From assembly GCA_036277115.1 (NCBI GenBank), contig DASUNM010000002.1, forward strand, positions 1-64,000: a stretch of 64,000 nucleotides of DNA. Reading direction: 5' to 3'. Origin of the DNA: Pyrinomonadaceae bacterium (GTDB lineage Bacteria; Acidobacteriota; Blastocatellia; Pyrinomonadales; Pyrinomonadaceae). The notes under the pieces were generated by a model, which saw only the letters and a program-made list of their open reading frames with translations, did not search any database and was not told the origin of the DNA. Shown here in pieces: positions 8,785-18,019 of this stretch (its first letter is position 1; each line of letters starts with the position of its first letter). Made by a program: the position numbers and the translations under genes.

Positions 8785-9177
8785 ATGACTGATCCTATTG
8801 CCGACATGTTGGCGCGAATTCGAAATGCCGTCGCGGCCAAACACTCGCGTGTCGATGTCCCGGCGTCAAAACTGAAGCTGGAGATTGCGCGCATCCTCAA
8901 AGAGGAGGGTTATATCAATAACTTCGTCCTCAAGGGCGAAGGCCCGAAGCGCCTGATCCGGATTTTTCTGCGCTACGACGCGCGCGGCACTTCTTCGATC
9001 ACGTACCTGCAGCGCGTATCGCGACCGGGCCGCCGGGTGTATGTCCCTTCGCAAAAGATTCCGCGCGTGCTGGGCGGCTATGGCATCAACATCGTTTCGA
9101 CTTCGCGCGGACTGATGAGCGGTAAGGCCGCGCGCAAAGAAAATATTGGCGGCGAAGTTCTCGCGGAAGTTTATTAA
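8785..9177 (+). CDS. rpsH: 30S ribosomal protein S8
   Basis: S8 is a primary 16S rRNA binder that nucleates the 30S platform. The product has 130 residues, typical, starting [15 protein letters not shown]. The [32 protein letters not shown] region that contacts rRNA is present (key residues Arg, Pro, Gly). In E. coli S8 represses the spc operon; no such target is apparent here. rplF follows after 5 bases. Confidence 0.98.
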   Translation: MTDPIADMLARIRNAVAAKHSRVDVPASKLKLEIARILKEEGYINNFVLKGEGPKRLIRIFLRYDARGTSSITYLQRVSRPGRRVYVPSQKIPRVLGGYGINIVSTSRGLMSGKAARKENIGGEVLAEVY

Positions 9178-9182
9178 TCGTT

Positions 9183-9743
9183 ATGTCTCGTATTGGTAAA
9201 AAACCGATTTCGATTCCGAAGGGTGTCACCGTCACGATCAAGGATCGTGAGCTGGAAGTAAAAGGCACGAAAGGCGTTTTAAAGACGCCGATTCCCGAAG
9301 GAATTACGTTCAAGCAGGAAGAAGAATCGCTGATCGCTGAGCGCGGTTCGGATCAGATGGCCGCGCTGCATGGCTTGGCCCGCGCGCTCGCGAACAACGC
9401 GATCAAAGGCGTGACGGAAGGCTTTTCGCAGCAGATGGACGTGGTCGGCGTCGGTTACAAAGCTGACGTACAGGGAAAGAAGATTGTCTTTTCACTCGGC
9501 TACTCGCATCCGATCGAGTTTTCGCTGCCGGAAGGCATTGAAGCTAAAGCTGAGCGTATGACGACCAAAGGAAGCATTCAGCAGTATCAGACCACGCTGA
9601 CGGTTTCGGGTATCGACAAGCAAAAGCTCGGTCAGGTCTGCGCTGAGATGCACAAGCTGCGCAAGCCTGACGCGTACAAAGGCAAGGGCGTGCGTTACGC
9701 GGACGTGCCGTTGAAATTGAAACCCGGCAAGACTGGTAAATAG
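9183..9743 (+). CDS. rplF: 50S ribosomal protein L6
   Basis: L6 is a 50S protein near the sarcin-ricin loop. The product has 186 residues, slightly above the usual 177-180. It opens [15 protein letters not shown], has the two tandem L6 folds, and the [12 protein letters not shown] signature near the C-terminus. It directly follows rpsH with a 5-base gap. The 38-base spacer to rplR is a GATCTSA heptamer array. Confidence 0.98.
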   Translation: MSRIGKKPISIPKGVTVTIKDRELEVKGTKGVLKTPIPEGITFKQEEESLIAERGSDQMAALHGLARALANNAIKGVTEGFSQQMDVVGVGYKADVQGKKIVFSLGYSHPIEFSLPEGIEAKAERMTTKGSIQQYQTTLTVSGIDKQKLGQVCAEMHKLRKPDAYKGKGVRYADVPLKLKPGKTGK

Positions 9744-9779
9744 GATTCAGCGATCTCAGATTTGAGATCTGAAATTCAG
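9744..9779. repeat. Heptamer array (GATCTSA family), rplF-rplR spacer
   Basis: Five units (GATTCAG, GATCTCA, GATTTGA and relatives) with a single extra C after the first. The array starts the base after the rplF stop codon, and its end is 2 bases before the rplR ATG. Confidence 0.85.
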
Positions 9780-9781
9780 TA

Positions 9782-10492
9782 ATGGCTAACAGAAACAGAG
9801 CAGAAGTTCGGAACGCGGTGCACAGCCGCATACGGCGCAAGGTTCGTGGTACGACTGAGCGGCCGCGACTGGCTGTCTATCGCAGCTTGAACCACATCTA
9901 CGCGCAGGTTATCGATGACCAGAAGTCGCAGACGCTGGCCTCGGCTTCAACGACTGAAAAAGGTTTAGGCGTGGCCAAGGGCGGCAACATTGAAGCGGCC
10001 AAACGCGTGGGCCAGGCGATTGCCGAGCGCGCGCTGGCGGCGGGAATTGAAAGCGTGGTCTTTGATCGCGGCGGCTATCTGTATCACGGCCGTATCCGGG
10101 CGCTGACCGATGCCGCCCGCGCCGCCGGACTCAACAAGAACGAAGTCGTAGAGGCGGAAGCAGCCGAGGCAGAAAAGCCTGAAGCCGCGGAAGCGGAAAC
10201 TGCTAAGCCCAAGGGCAAGGAGAAAGAACCCAAGGCAAAGAGCAAGAAGGAAGCCACTCCGAAAGACGCGACTGCTGAGGCTGGCGACGGGGAAGCTGCT
10301 AAGCCAAAGGCCAAAAAAGAGAAGGCTCCGAAGGAAGACGCTGGCGCCGGTGAAGCCAGTGCCGAGCCCAAGGCGAAGAAGGAGAAAGCTCCGAAAGAAG
10401 CCAAAGAGGCCGAAGCCGGTTCATCGCCAGAGAAGGCTGAATCAAATGACGTCGTAGAGAATGGCGACCAGGCTAAAGCGAAAGAAGAGTAA
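9782..10492 (+). CDS. rplR: 50S ribosomal protein L18, with 118-residue repetitive tail
   Basis: L18 binds 5S rRNA in the central protuberance. The product has 236 residues, twice the usual 117-120. Residues 1-117 are a complete L18 ([46 protein letters not shown]). The remainder is a Lys/Ala/Glu tail with a repeated [10 protein letters not shown] block. The stop codon abuts the rpsE ATG, which argues against a frameshift artefact. The tail alternates acidic and basic blocks; its role is unknown. Confidence 0.95.
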   Translation: MANRNRAEVRNAVHSRIRRKVRGTTERPRLAVYRSLNHIYAQVIDDQKSQTLASASTTEKGLGVAKGGNIEAAKRVGQAIAERALAAGIESVVFDRGGYLYHGRIRALTDAARAAGLNKNEVVEAEAAEAEKPEAAEAETAKPKGKEKEPKAKSKKEATPKDATAEAGDGEAAKPKAKKEKAPKEDAGAGEASAEPKAKKEKAPKEAKEAEAGSSPEKAESNDVVENGDQAKAKEE

Positions 10493-10999
10493 ATGAGACA
10501 ACCGAAACAGAGAATTACGGCGCAGGGTTTGGATCTGAAGGATCAGGTCATCTCGATCAACCGCGTGACCAAGGTTGTGAAGGGTGGCAAGAACCTTTCG
10601 TTCGCGGCGCTGGTCGTGGTCGGTGATGAAGGTGGCCACGTTGGTTTTGGCACGGGTAAAGCGCGTGAAGTTCCGCTGGCGATCAAAAAGGCCGTAGAGG
10701 CCGCCAAGAAAAACCTGATCCGCGTCCCGCTAATCGAGAACACTCTGCCGCATCAACTGATCGGACGATTTGGCGCTGGCCGAGTCATGATGAAGCCAGC
10801 TTCTGAAGGAACGGGCGTAATCGCTGGAGGCGCCGTGCGCGCTGTGATGCAGGCTGCGGGTGTGCACGACGTGCGCACAAAGGTTTTGGGCTCGACAAAT
10901 CCGCACAACGTCGTGCGGGCGACCTTTGACGGTTTGTTGCGGATGAAGGATCCGTTTGAAGTAGCGCGACTGCGCGGTAAGCAAGTCGAAGAATTATAA
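10493..10999 (+). CDS. rpsE: 30S ribosomal protein S5
   Basis: S5 is a 30S protein affecting decoding accuracy and mRNA entry. The product has 168 residues, typical. It contains the N-terminal dsRBD-like fold ([31 protein letters not shown]) and the C-terminal [20 protein letters not shown] region. The ATG directly follows the rplR stop with no spacer, so translation is almost certainly coupled. The stop codon is the start of a heptamer array. Confidence 0.98.
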   Translation: MRQPKQRITAQGLDLKDQVISINRVTKVVKGGKNLSFAALVVVGDEGGHVGFGTGKAREVPLAIKKAVEAAKKNLIRVPLIENTLPHQLIGRFGAGRVMMKPASEGTGVIAGGAVRAVMQAAGVHDVRTKVLGSTNPHNVVRATFDGLLRMKDPFEVARLRGKQVEEL

Positions 11000-11026
11000 G
11001 TTTCAAGTTTCAAGTTTAAGGTTTCA
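10999..11026 (+). repeat. Heptamer array (RGTTTCA family), rpsE-rpmD spacer
   Basis: Four units (AGTTTCA twice, AGTTTAA, GGTTTCA) starting on the last base of the rpsE stop codon. It has a single arm with no inverted partner. The same consensus is found at 58681-58715. Confidence 0.85.
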
Positions 11027-11031
11027 AGTTA

Positions 11032-11274
11032 ATGCCACGACACAGACAGAGCGCGGAATCGAAGGCACGGGCTAAGGCCACCAAGAAGGCAGAGTCTGAT
11101 GCGAAGATCAGGATCCAGTACTATCGCAGCTCCATTGCATGTCCCGGAACGCAGAAAGAAATTGTGCGCAGCCTCGGGCTGACGAAGCTAAACCAAATCG
11201 TGGAGCGCCCGGACACGCCGTCCATGCGCGGCGCGGTGGCAAAGGTGCCGCACCTAATAAGAATTATTGAATAG
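11032..11274 (+). CDS. rpmD: 50S ribosomal protein L30, with basic N-terminal extension
   Basis: L30 is a small 50S protein. The product has 80 residues against about 60. The L30 fold begins at [26 protein letters not shown] (about residue 24) and ends [10 protein letters not shown]. The first 23 residues are a Lys/Arg/Ala-rich extension. No in-frame ATG occurs at the core boundary, so the start at 11032 is kept. It lies between rpsE and rplO as usual. Confidence 0.93.
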   Translation: MPRHRQSAESKARAKATKKAESDAKIRIQYYRSSIACPGTQKEIVRSLGLTKLNQIVERPDTPSMRGAVAKVPHLIRIIE

Positions 11275-11338
11275 GTCTTGGGTCTTAGGATTTTGGCCTT
11301 CGGAAAACCAAAGACCTAAGTCCAAAGACCAAAGATCA
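11274..11338. repeat. Two-arm heptamer hairpin, rpmD-rplO spacer
   Basis: Left arm: four units at 11274-11301 (GGTCTTG, GGTCTTA), beginning on the last base of the rpmD stop codon. Right arm: five units at 11304-11338 (AAGACCT, AAGTCCA). Only two bases separate the arms. The consensus resembles the GTCCAAR family at 19367. Confidence 0.88.
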
Positions 11339-11344
11339 AAAGTC

Positions 11345-11800
11345 ATGACATTAAGTCTTAACAATCTACGCCCGGCAAAAGGTTCGACGCACAAGAAGAA
11401 GCGTCTCGGTCGCGGTCCCGGCACGGGTTTGGGAAAAACCTCCGGTCGCGGTGAAAAGGGACAGAAGTCGCGCTCCGGCTACTCTTCGAAGACCGGTTTC
11501 GAAGGCGGCCAGATGCCGCTGCATCGCCGTTTGCCCAAGCGCGGGTTCACGAACATTTTCAAAAAGAAGTGGCTCGAAGTTAGCTTGGAAGCGCTGGAAA
11601 AGAATTTCGGTGCTGATGACGAGATCACGCCGGAAGTCCTTCATAAACGCGGCGTCATCAAGAAGGCGAAACACGACATCGTCGTGCTCGGCACCGGCGA
11701 AATTTCAAAGGCACTGAAGGTTTCGGCGCATCGCTTTACGAAGAGCGCGCGCGAAAAGATCGAGAAGGCGGGCGGAACCGCGACGTTGATTGGTGCTTAG
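11345..11800 (+). CDS. rplO: 50S ribosomal protein L15
   Basis: L15 is a late-assembling 50S protein. The product has 151 residues, typical (about 145-150), opening [22 protein letters not shown]. The Gly-rich signature [22 protein letters not shown] (key residues Gly, Thr, Lys) and [15 protein letters not shown] are present. In-frame codons upstream of 11345 would translate the heptamer hairpin and are not part of the protein. Confidence 0.96.
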   Translation: MTLSLNNLRPAKGSTHKKKRLGRGPGTGLGKTSGRGEKGQKSRSGYSSKTGFEGGQMPLHRRLPKRGFTNIFKKKWLEVSLEALEKNFGADDEITPEVLHKRGVIKKAKHDIVVLGTGEISKALKVSAHRFTKSAREKIEKAGGTATLIGA

Positions 11801-11858
11801 TGGCACAGATTTTAATCTGTGACTACAGTTTAGAACGCACAGACTGAAGTCTGTGCCA
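11801..11858. repeat. Double hairpin element, rplO-secY spacer
   Basis: Two perfect 8-bp stems with 2-base loops: CACAGATT/AATCTGTG at 11804-11821 and CACAGACT/AGTCTGTG at 11838-11855. The outer ends TGGCACAG (11801) and CTGTGCCA (11851-11858) also pair, so either two small hairpins or one long one can form. This is REP-like, not heptameric. Confidence 0.8.
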
Positions 11859-11863
11859 CCCTT

Positions 11864-13276
11864 ATGGAAAAATTCCTAGCTGCCGTTCGCAACATGTTCA
11901 GTGTGCCGGATCTGCGCAAGCGGATCTTTTTCACTTTGGGCTTGCTGGCGGTCTATCGCCTGGGCGCCCACATCTCGACGCCCGGCATTAACCGCGAACG
12001 TCTGGATCAGGTCTGGCAGGACGTCAGCGGCACGCTGCTGGGGGTGCTGGATCTTTTTTCGGGTGGCAATTTCCGCGTCATTTCAATTTTTGCTCTCGGC
12101 GTAACGCCGTACATCACCGCGTCAATCATTCTTCAGTTAATGACGGTCGTCTCTCCGCAGTTGAAGAAGCTGCAGGAAGAAGGCGAGATGGGCCGGCAGA
12201 AGATTAACCAGTGGACGCGATATCTGACGGTTGGTCTCGGAGCTTTACAGACCTCGTTTGTCGCGCACTGGCTGCAAATCAATGGCGTCGGCGCGCCGAC
12301 GTGGGCCTTTATGCTCACCACGGTGCTGACGCTGACGACCGGGACCATCTTCGTGATGTGGCTGGGCGAACAAATTACGGAACGCGGCGTGGGCAATGGC
12401 ATTTCACTGCTGATCTTCTCGGGTATCGTGATTGGTTTACCGAATGGCGTCCAGCAGGTTATGGGTCGCGTCAGTAGCGGCGACACGCTCGAAATCCTCG
12501 GCGTCATCGTGATGGTGGCGGCGATCGTTTTGGTTATCGCCTTTATCGTTTTTGTCGAATCAGCGCGGCGAAAAATTCCCGTCAGCTATGCGAAGCGTCA
12601 CGTAGGCCGGCAAATGGTAGGTGGGCAGCAAACGACGATGCCGCTAAAGCTCAACATGGGTGGGGTTATTCCGGTAATCTTCGCGTCGTCCGTGTTGTCG
12701 ATGCCACAGAGTCTGTTCTCGGCTTTGCCGCCCAAGAACCCGGACAATTGGTACGGTAAAATCTTCGCCTTTTTCCAGGTGTTCCATGCGGGCGATCCGT
12801 ATTACGAATTGATTTTCCTGTCGCTGATTATCTTCTTCACCTTCTTTTACGTTTCGATCGTTTTCAATGTTGAGGAAGTGGCTGACAACCTGCGCAAGCA
12901 CGGCGGCTTCATGCCGGGCATTCGTCCCGGCCGCGCTACGGCTGAATACCTGAACACGATTCTGACGCGACTGACTGTAGTGGGCGCCGTCTATCTTGCC
13001 GCGGTGGCTTTCCTGCCGCAGTTCATGTTGAGTGGATATCGCGTCGGTCGGTTGCCGTTCATTGGCACGTGGCTTGACGCCTTCGTCAGCACGACGCCAG
13101 GTTTGGGCTGGATACCGACCGGCATGGGTTATCAGTTTTACTTTGGCGGCACGTCGTTGCTGATTCTTGTGGGCGTCGCGATGGACACCGTCGCCCAGAT
13201 TGAAGCGCAATTGGTGATGCGTAACTACGAAGGTTTCCTGGGCAGCGGAGGAAGATTGCGCGGTCGCAGGGCATAA
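11864..13276 (+). CDS. secY: Protein translocase subunit SecY
   Basis: SecY is the channel of the Sec translocon in the inner membrane, working with SecE, SecG and SecA. The product has 470 residues with about ten membrane segments. Visible are the first helix (FFTLGLLAVYRLGAHI), the plug region FSGGNFRVISIFALGVTPYITASII (key Gly and Pro), the cytoplasmic loop ESARRKIPVSYAKR and the late RPGRATAEYL segment. Length is slightly above the usual 430-445. It lies in its conserved place after rplO, with adk 9 bases downstream. Confidence 0.97.
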   Translation: MEKFLAAVRNMFSVPDLRKRIFFTLGLLAVYRLGAHISTPGINRERLDQVWQDVSGTLLGVLDLFSGGNFRVISIFALGVTPYITASIILQLMTVVSPQLKKLQEEGEMGRQKINQWTRYLTVGLGALQTSFVAHWLQINGVGAPTWAFMLTTVLTLTTGTIFVMWLGEQITERGVGNGISLLIFSGIVIGLPNGVQQVMGRVSSGDTLEILGVIVMVAAIVLVIAFIVFVESARRKIPVSYAKRHVGRQMVGGQQTTMPLKLNMGGVIPVIFASSVLSMPQSLFSALPPKNPDNWYGKIFAFFQVFHAGDPYYELIFLSLIIFFTFFYVSIVFNVEEVADNLRKHGGFMPGIRPGRATAEYLNTILTRLTVVGAVYLAAVAFLPQFMLSGYRVGRLPFIGTWLDAFVSTTPGLGWIPTGMGYQFYFGGTSLLILVGVAMDTVAQIEAQLVMRNYEGFLGSGGRLRGRRA

Positions 13277-13285
13277 CCAAACTCC

Positions 13286-13918
13286 ATGTCAAAGATCATC
13301 GTCTTAATGGGCGCGCCCGGTGCCGGCAAAGGCACACAGGCGCGCTTGCTGCAAGAGCGGATGAATCTCCCGCAGATTTCGACCGGCGACATGCTGCGAG
13401 CCATGGCCGCGGAAGACATCCACTCGACCCAGGCGTCCGGACGATTGATTTCAGATGATGTTGTGATCGACATGGTCCGGAAGCGGACCGCCGGCGAAGA
13501 TTGCCAGGACGGCTATGTGCTTGACGGCTTTCCGCGCACCACGGTGCAGGCGGAAATGCTCGAAAAGCTCGCCCTCGAACAGGGGAACTCAATTCAGGCA
13601 ATTTTTGTCGATGTGCCGTACGACGTTTTGCAGCAGCGACTTACGGGCCGGCGCACATGTCCGGTCTGTGGCGAGATTTACAACATCTATTTCAAGCCGC
13701 CGCGGGTCGACAATCGATGCGATCTGCATCCGGAGCAGGATTTGACGTTTCGTGCTGATGACGCGCCGGAAAAAATTCGCGTGCGGCTTGAGACATACGA
13801 GCGAGAGACAGCGCCGCTCCTGGATTACTACGATCACAGTGGCCGGTTGGTAAGAGTAGACGGCGCGAAGTCGCCCGCGGCTATTTATGAGCAGATCGAA
13901 CAGGTGATCAAAGCGTAA
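13286..13918 (+). CDS. adk: Adenylate kinase, zinc-lid type
   Basis: Adenylate kinase converts ATP plus AMP to two ADP. The product has 210 residues. The P-loop is GAPGAGKGTQ near residue 9, followed by STGDMLRA and DGFPRT. It has the long lid: CPVC near residue 130, then a cysteine 17 residues further on in NRCDLHPE. The fourth metal position is His rather than Cys, giving an apparent Cys3-His site. This is the usual secY-adk-map order. The ATG is 9 bases after secY. Confidence 0.96.
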   Translation: MSKIIVLMGAPGAGKGTQARLLQERMNLPQISTGDMLRAMAAEDIHSTQASGRLISDDVVIDMVRKRTAGEDCQDGYVLDGFPRTTVQAEMLEKLALEQGNSIQAIFVDVPYDVLQQRLTGRRTCPVCGEIYNIYFKPPRVDNRCDLHPEQDLTFRADDAPEKIRVRLETYERETAPLLDYYDHSGRLVRVDGAKSPAAIYEQIEQVIKA

Positions 13919-13932
13919 AGAGGCATTTTGAA

Positions 13933-14718
13933 GTGATCATCGGCAAGTCGCAAAAAGAGATCGAGAAGATGCGCGCCTCCGGGCAGCTTGTGGGACGCGT
14001 GCTGCGCGAATTGCGCAGCATGGCTGCGCCGGGTGTCACCACGATCGAAATCAACGATGCTGCCGACCGGATGATTCGCGACGCCGGGGCGTATCCGACG
14101 TTTAAAGGCTACAACGGTTTTCCCTATTCGATTTGCGCGTCGGTCAACGAACAGGTCGTGCACGGCTTCCCTTCAAAGTATGAATTGAAGGAAGGCGACA
14201 TCTTTTCAATCGATGTGGGGGCCACCCTCGAAGGGTTTGTCGGCGACACCGCGACCACAGTGCCTGTCGGTCAGGTTAGCGATGACCTCTTGAAGCTGAT
14301 TCGCGTCGCCGAAGAGTCGTTACAATTGGCGATCGACAAGTGTCGCGTGGGCAATCACATCGGTGATATCGGATACGTGGTGCAGCAGCACGCTGAATCG
14401 CATGGATACTCGATCGTCCGTGAGTACGTAGGGCACGGGATTGGCCGGCAGATGCATGAGGATCCGCAGATTCCGAACTATGGCAAACCCGGTAAGGGGC
14501 CGAAAATCAAGAAGGGTTATGTGTTCGCGGTCGAGCCGATGATCAATATCGGCTCGCAGCACACTAAAACTTTGGCGGATGGCTGGACCGTTGTGACCGT
14601 GGATGGGCGCCCCAGCGCGCACGTCGAACACACGATTGCCATTACCGAAGAAGGGCCGGAAGTCCTTACGCTGGTTAAAGAAGAGGTCACTGCGGACTCG
14701 CGGACGGTAGCGGCGTAA
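13933..14718 (+). CDS. map: Type I methionine aminopeptidase
   Basis: This enzyme removes the N-terminal methionine from new proteins. The product has 261 residues with a GTG start. The pita-bread fold is clear: HGFPS, then metal ligands Asp in SIDVGA, Asp in GDTA, His in GHGIGRQMHE, Glu in AVEPM and Glu in VEHTI. The start (MIIGKSQKEIEKMR) matches the family opening. It follows adk by 14 bases and probably shares its transcript. An 85-base gap before infA may hold a promoter. Confidence 0.96.
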   Translation: MIIGKSQKEIEKMRASGQLVGRVLRELRSMAAPGVTTIEINDAADRMIRDAGAYPTFKGYNGFPYSICASVNEQVVHGFPSKYELKEGDIFSIDVGATLEGFVGDTATTVPVGQVSDDLLKLIRVAEESLQLAIDKCRVGNHIGDIGYVVQQHAESHGYSIVREYVGHGIGRQMHEDPQIPNYGKPGKGPKIKKGYVFAVEPMINIGSQHTKTLADGWTVVTVDGRPSAHVEHTIAITEEGPEVLTLVKEEVTADSRTVAA

Positions 14719-14731
14719 CCAGCGTCGCGGC

Positions 14732-14761
14732 TTGGCTTTTGCTTGAGCAGCATGCTACTAT
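14732..14761 (+). promoter_or_regulatory. Possible sigma-70 promoter before infA
   Basis: TTGGCT (14732) and TACTAT (14756) are separated by 18 bases; each matches 4 of 6 consensus bases. It lies in the 85-base map-infA gap, one of the few long spacers here without a clear repeat array. Weak call. Confidence 0.3.
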
Positions 14762-14803
14762 CCGAAGTTTGCCGATAAAGGCGGAATTGCGCCCCGCGGC
14801 TGT

Positions 14804-15025
14804 ATGGCGAAGGAAGAAGCGATAGAGGTCATGGCCAAGGTTTTGGAAACTCTGCCGAATGCCATGTTTCGCGTCGAACTTGAAGACAATCAGCATCAGG
14901 TGCTCGCGCACATTTCGGGAAAGATGCGCAAACACTTCATCAGAATTCTTCCCGGTGATCGAGTTTTAGTTGAGTTATCTCCCTACGATCTTAATCGGGG
15001 ACGCATTACGTATCGTTACAAGTGA
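14804..15025 (+). CDS. infA: Translation initiation factor IF-1
   Basis: IF-1 blocks the A site during initiation. The product has 73 residues, opening [19 protein letters not shown]. The S1/OB fold shows [34 protein letters not shown] (key residues Gly, Lys, Arg) and the closing [15 protein letters not shown], all diagnostic. It precedes rpmJ by 12 bases, the standard order. Confidence 0.98.
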   Translation: MAKEEAIEVMAKVLETLPNAMFRVELEDNQHQVLAHISGKMRKHFIRILPGDRVLVELSPYDLNRGRITYRYK

Positions 15026-15037
15026 TCGGTAGTTAAA

Positions 15038-15151
15038 ATGAAAGTTCGAGCTTCCGTCAGAAAAATTTGTGATAAGTGCAAGGTCATCCACCGCAAGGGC
15101 GTGGTCCGGGTGATTTGCACCAATCCGAAGCACAAGCAGAGACAGAAATAG
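15038..15151 (+). CDS. rpmJ: 50S ribosomal protein L36, zinc type
   Basis: L36 is the smallest 50S protein, bridging several 23S rRNA helices. The 37-residue product opens [15 protein letters not shown] and ends [10 protein letters not shown] Cys-X2-Cys, Cys, His metal site is complete (Cys11, Cys14, Cys27, His32). It lies between infA and rpsM as expected. It is easily missed because of its length, but residues and context leave little doubt. Confidence 0.96.
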   Translation: MKVRASVRKICDKCKVIHRKGVVRVICTNPKHKQRQK

Positions 15152-15191
15152 GAGTGAAGTTCCGTATCCGGATTCAATTCGTCGTTGAAGC

Positions 15192-15219
15192 GAATTCCAG
15201 ATTCGAAATTCAAAATTCA
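15192..15219 (+). repeat. Heptamer array, rpmJ-rpsM spacer
   Basis: Four units (GAATTCC, AGATTCG, then AAATTCA twice) end 5 bases before the rpsM ATG. The preceding part of the 73-base spacer contains related fragments (GGATTCAATTCG) that may be a decayed opposing arm. Confidence 0.7.
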
Positions 15220-15224
15220 AAAGC

Positions 15225-15608
15225 ATGGCTCGTGTAGCAGGTGTAGATCTTCCGCCGAATAAGCGCGCCGAGATCGGTCTTACCTACATTTATGGTATTG
15301 GCCGATCGCGCTCCGCGTCGATTCTGACCGAGGCGCAAATCAATCTCGACACGCGCGTCCGTGACTTGAGCGAAGAAGAGCTCAGTCGCATTCGCGCGAT
15401 CCTGGAAGCCCAGGGCGAAATCGAAGGCGACCTCCGCAAGCGCATTCAGATGGACATCAAACGTTTGATGGACATCGGCGCTTATCGCGGTCTGCGGCAT
15501 CGCCGTGGCCTGCCCGTTCGCGGACAACGCACGCACACGAACGCGCGCACGCGCAAAGGCCCGCGACGCGCAACCGTCGCCAAGAAAAAGGCACCAGGTA
15601 AGAAGTAA
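15225..15608 (+). CDS. rpsM: 30S ribosomal protein S13
   Basis: S13 is in the 30S head and contacts the 50S subunit and P-site tRNA. The product has 127 residues, near the usual 118-125. It opens [26 protein letters not shown] (conserved Gly and Pro) and carries [29 protein letters not shown] (key Arg and Gly). The stop codon overlaps the rpsK ATG by one base. Confidence 0.98.
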   Translation: MARVAGVDLPPNKRAEIGLTYIYGIGRSRSASILTEAQINLDTRVRDLSEEELSRIRAILEAQGEIEGDLRKRIQMDIKRLMDIGAYRGLRHRRGLPVRGQRTHTNARTRKGPRRATVAKKKAPGKK

Positions 15609-16012
15609 TGGCAAAAGCATCAGCCGGCGGCAAAAAGAAAGTCTTTCGCAAGAAAGAGAAGAAGAACATTCCTTCCGGGATCGTTTATATCGCGGCCACG
15701 TTCAACAACACGATGATCTCGATTACCGATCTCGAAGGGAACCTGGTGGCGCAGTCGTCTTCCGGCGCGCGCGGCTTTCGGGGCTCGCGCAAGGGAACGC
15801 CATTCGCAGCCCAGCAAGCAGCTTATGAAGCGGCTAAAAAAGCCATGGAAGCCGGCATGCAGCAGTGCGAAGTCCGCGTCAAAGGGCCGGGCGGTGGTCG
15901 CGAGTCCGCGATTCGCGCCATCAACAACGCGGGCATTCGCGTGATGGCGATTCGGGACACGACGCCGATTCCGCATAACGGATGTAGACCGCCGAAACGG
16001 CGGAGAGTGTAG
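15608..16012 (+). CDS. rpsK: 30S ribosomal protein S11
   Basis: S11 is on the 30S platform near the mRNA exit. The product has 134 residues, typical. After a Lys-rich N-terminus it shows [40 protein letters not shown], and the C-terminal [20 protein letters not shown]. The isoaspartate-prone PHNGC motif is present. It overlaps rpsM by one base. A 214-base spacer with a hairpin and heptamers follows. Confidence 0.98.
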   Translation: MAKASAGGKKKVFRKKEKKNIPSGIVYIAATFNNTMISITDLEGNLVAQSSSGARGFRGSRKGTPFAAQQAAYEAAKKAMEAGMQQCEVRVKGPGGGRESAIRAINNAGIRVMAIRDTTPIPHNGCRPPKRRRV

Positions 16013-16030
16013 AGATTGTCGATGGCCAAC

Positions 16031-16177
16031 GGCCGCTTATTTTAAAGCGGCCTAAAGAATGGCAATCGGCAATTTAGAATTGACAATGTATTGACCTAAA
16101 GGATGAAGGGTCTCATCAAGACGATCTCAGATTTGAGATCGCAGATCTCAGATTGGGATCTCAGATCGAAGATGCGA
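16031..16177. repeat. Hairpin and heptamer array (GATCTSA family), rpsK-rpsD spacer
   Basis: A perfect 8-bp stem (GGCCGCTT at 16031-16038, AAGCGGCC at 16045-16052) lacks a following T run, so it is not an obvious terminator. It may act in mRNA processing. From 16123 to 16177 run about seven GATCTCA/GATTTGA-type heptamers plus one 6-base unit. Between them is AT-rich sequence in which I see nothing further. Confidence 0.75.
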
Positions 16178-16226
16178 CCTGTAAACTTTTCCGTCTAAGT
16201 AATTCGTAGACTGGAGGCAGAAACGA

Positions 16227-16865
16227 TTGGCTAGGTATCGAGATGCGGTGTGCCGTTTGTGCCGCCGCGAAGGCGCAAAACTTTTCCTCAAGGGCGACCG
16301 TTGCTACAAACCATCTTGTCCGATTGAAAAGCGGGGCACTCAGCCTCCCGGACAACACGGCAATTCCATGCGACGCGGTAAAGCTCTGGCAGGTTACGGC
16401 CAGCAGCTGCGCGAAAAGCAGAAGGTTAAAAGAATTTATTTCATCCTCGAAGGGCAGTTTCGAAATTATTTCGAACGCGCCGCGCGCATGAAAGGCATCA
16501 CCGGCGAGAACCTGTTGTTCTTGCTGGAGCGACGTCTGGACAACGCAATCTATCGCGCCGGCTTTTCGACGTCGCGACGTCAGGCGCGGCAGCTCGTGAA
16601 CCACGGGCACGTGCTGGTCAACGACCGCAAGGTGGACATTCCTTCGTACCAGGTGAAGCCCGGCGATTCGCTGACGATCAAGGACGCGAGCCGCAAGAAC
16701 CCGCACGTCGAAGGCGCGTGGCAAACGGCCGCAGGTCGTGGTCGCCCGTCGTGGGTTTCCGCCGGGGGCGGAGACATGGCGGCGACGGTGACCGGTCTGC
16801 CGACCCGCGACGACATCGATCGCTCGATCAACGAGCAACTGATTGTGGAGCTTTATAGCAAGTAG
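16227..16865 (+). CDS. rpsD: 30S ribosomal protein S4, zinc type
   Basis: S4 is a primary 16S rRNA binder. The product has 212 residues with a TTG start chosen because GGAGG lies about 10 bases upstream and translation then gives [16 protein letters not shown]. The metal site is complete: Cys9, Cys12, Cys26 and Cys31. The S4 RNA-binding domain follows ([32 protein letters not shown] by key residues). It stands between rpsK and rpoA as usual. Confidence 0.97.
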   Translation: MARYRDAVCRLCRREGAKLFLKGDRCYKPSCPIEKRGTQPPGQHGNSMRRGKALAGYGQQLREKQKVKRIYFILEGQFRNYFERAARMKGITGENLLFLLERRLDNAIYRAGFSTSRRQARQLVNHGHVLVNDRKVDIPSYQVKPGDSLTIKDASRKNPHVEGAWQTAAGRGRPSWVSAGGGDMAATVTGLPTRDDIDRSINEQLIVELYSK

Positions 16866-16933
16866 TTAACGCGCGAGCGGTCACGCGATTGGCGCGGCCG
16901 CATCGCTTCTCCTCAGACATCTGACGGTAAGTT

Positions 16934-18010
16934 ATGGATCAAAATAATCTTTGGACAGGTTTTCAGATGCCGCGACGTTTGGCGGCAGACGGCGACACAC
17001 TGACGGAACGTTACGGCCGGTTTTCGGCGCAACCGTTTGAGCGCGGTTTCGGCACGACGGTCGGCAATTCGCTGCGCCGCGCGCTGCTTTCTTCAATCGA
17101 AGGATCGGCGATTACGGCCGTGAAGATCGAAGGCGTTGAGCACGAATTTTCGTCGATTAAGGGCACGGTTGAAGATGCGACGGACGTCATCCTGAATTTG
17201 AAGCAGGTGCCGTTCAAGCTGCACGGCAACGAGCCGAAGACGCTCACGATTTCCAAGAATGGGCCCGGCGAAGTTACTGCCGGCGACATTGAGGGCGACG
17301 CGGACATCGAGATTCTCGATCCGACCTTGCACATCGCCACCCTGAGCGCCGGCGGATCGTTGAACATCGAGATGCGCCTGAAGCGTGGCCGCGGTTACGT
17401 GTCGGCGGATCGCAACTTCGACGAAGATCTCTCGCTCGGTTACATCCCGATCGATTCGGTGCACACGCCGGTCAAAAAAGTGAACTACTCGGTTGATGCC
17501 GCCCGTCTCGGGCAGAACACCGAATACGACAAGCTCACGATTGAAGTGTGGACTGACGGTTCGGTGAAACCCGACGACGCGATTGGGCTGGCGGCAAAGT
17601 TAATTAAGGATCACATGGCGATCTTTATTAACTTTGAAGAGGACATGGAGGACTACAGCTATCAGCAAGCCGAGCGCGCGCCCTTGCCGCGCAACGATCA
17701 ACTCGATCGCTCGGTGGATGAGCTGGAGCTGTCGGTGCGCTCTTACAATTGTTTGAAGAACGCCGGCATCAAATCGATTCGCGATCTGGTGCAGCGTTCT
17801 GAGCGCGAGATGCTGGCTACGAAAAATTTTGGCAAGAAGTCGCTGGGCGAAATTCGCGACATTCTCCGCAGCATGGGCCTGGATTTCGGAATGCAGTTTG
17901 ACGAGCAGGGCAATCCGATTCCCGGCACAGGCGACGGTGAACTGACCCTCGAAGGCGAAGGCGGCGACGACGAAGACGGCGAAGACGAATTTGAAACGGC
18001 AGTGCAGTAG
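16934..18010 (+). CDS. rpoA: RNA polymerase alpha subunit
   Basis: Alpha dimerises to seed RNA polymerase assembly, and its C-terminal domain binds UP elements and activators. The product has 358 residues against about 315-340. The N-terminal domain has [20 protein letters not shown]. The C-terminal domain has [22 protein letters not shown] and [15 protein letters not shown] (helix-hairpin-helix). After it comes an extra acidic tail rich in Asp, Glu and Gly. It is followed by rplQ after 9 bases. Confidence 0.98.
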   Translation: MDQNNLWTGFQMPRRLAADGDTLTERYGRFSAQPFERGFGTTVGNSLRRALLSSIEGSAITAVKIEGVEHEFSSIKGTVEDATDVILNLKQVPFKLHGNEPKTLTISKNGPGEVTAGDIEGDADIEILDPTLHIATLSAGGSLNIEMRLKRGRGYVSADRNFDEDLSLGYIPIDSVHTPVKKVNYSVDAARLGQNTEYDKLTIEVWTDGSVKPDDAIGLAAKLIKDHMAIFINFEEDMEDYSYQQAERAPLPRNDQLDRSVDELELSVRSYNCLKNAGIKSIRDLVQRSEREMLATKNFGKKSLGEIRDILRSMGLDFGMQFDEQGNPIPGTGDGELTLEGEGGDDEDGEDEFETAVQ

Positions 18011-18019
18011 AGCAAGGTT

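Noticed and set aside
9782..10492. Frameshift or fusion as the cause of the long rplR
   Set aside because: The tail stays in one frame with consistent composition, and its stop codon abuts rpsE, so a real extension is more likely.
16080..16108. TTGACA before rpsD as a promoter -35
   Set aside because: No acceptable -10 box at 15-19 bases distance; the region is repeat and AT-rich spacer.
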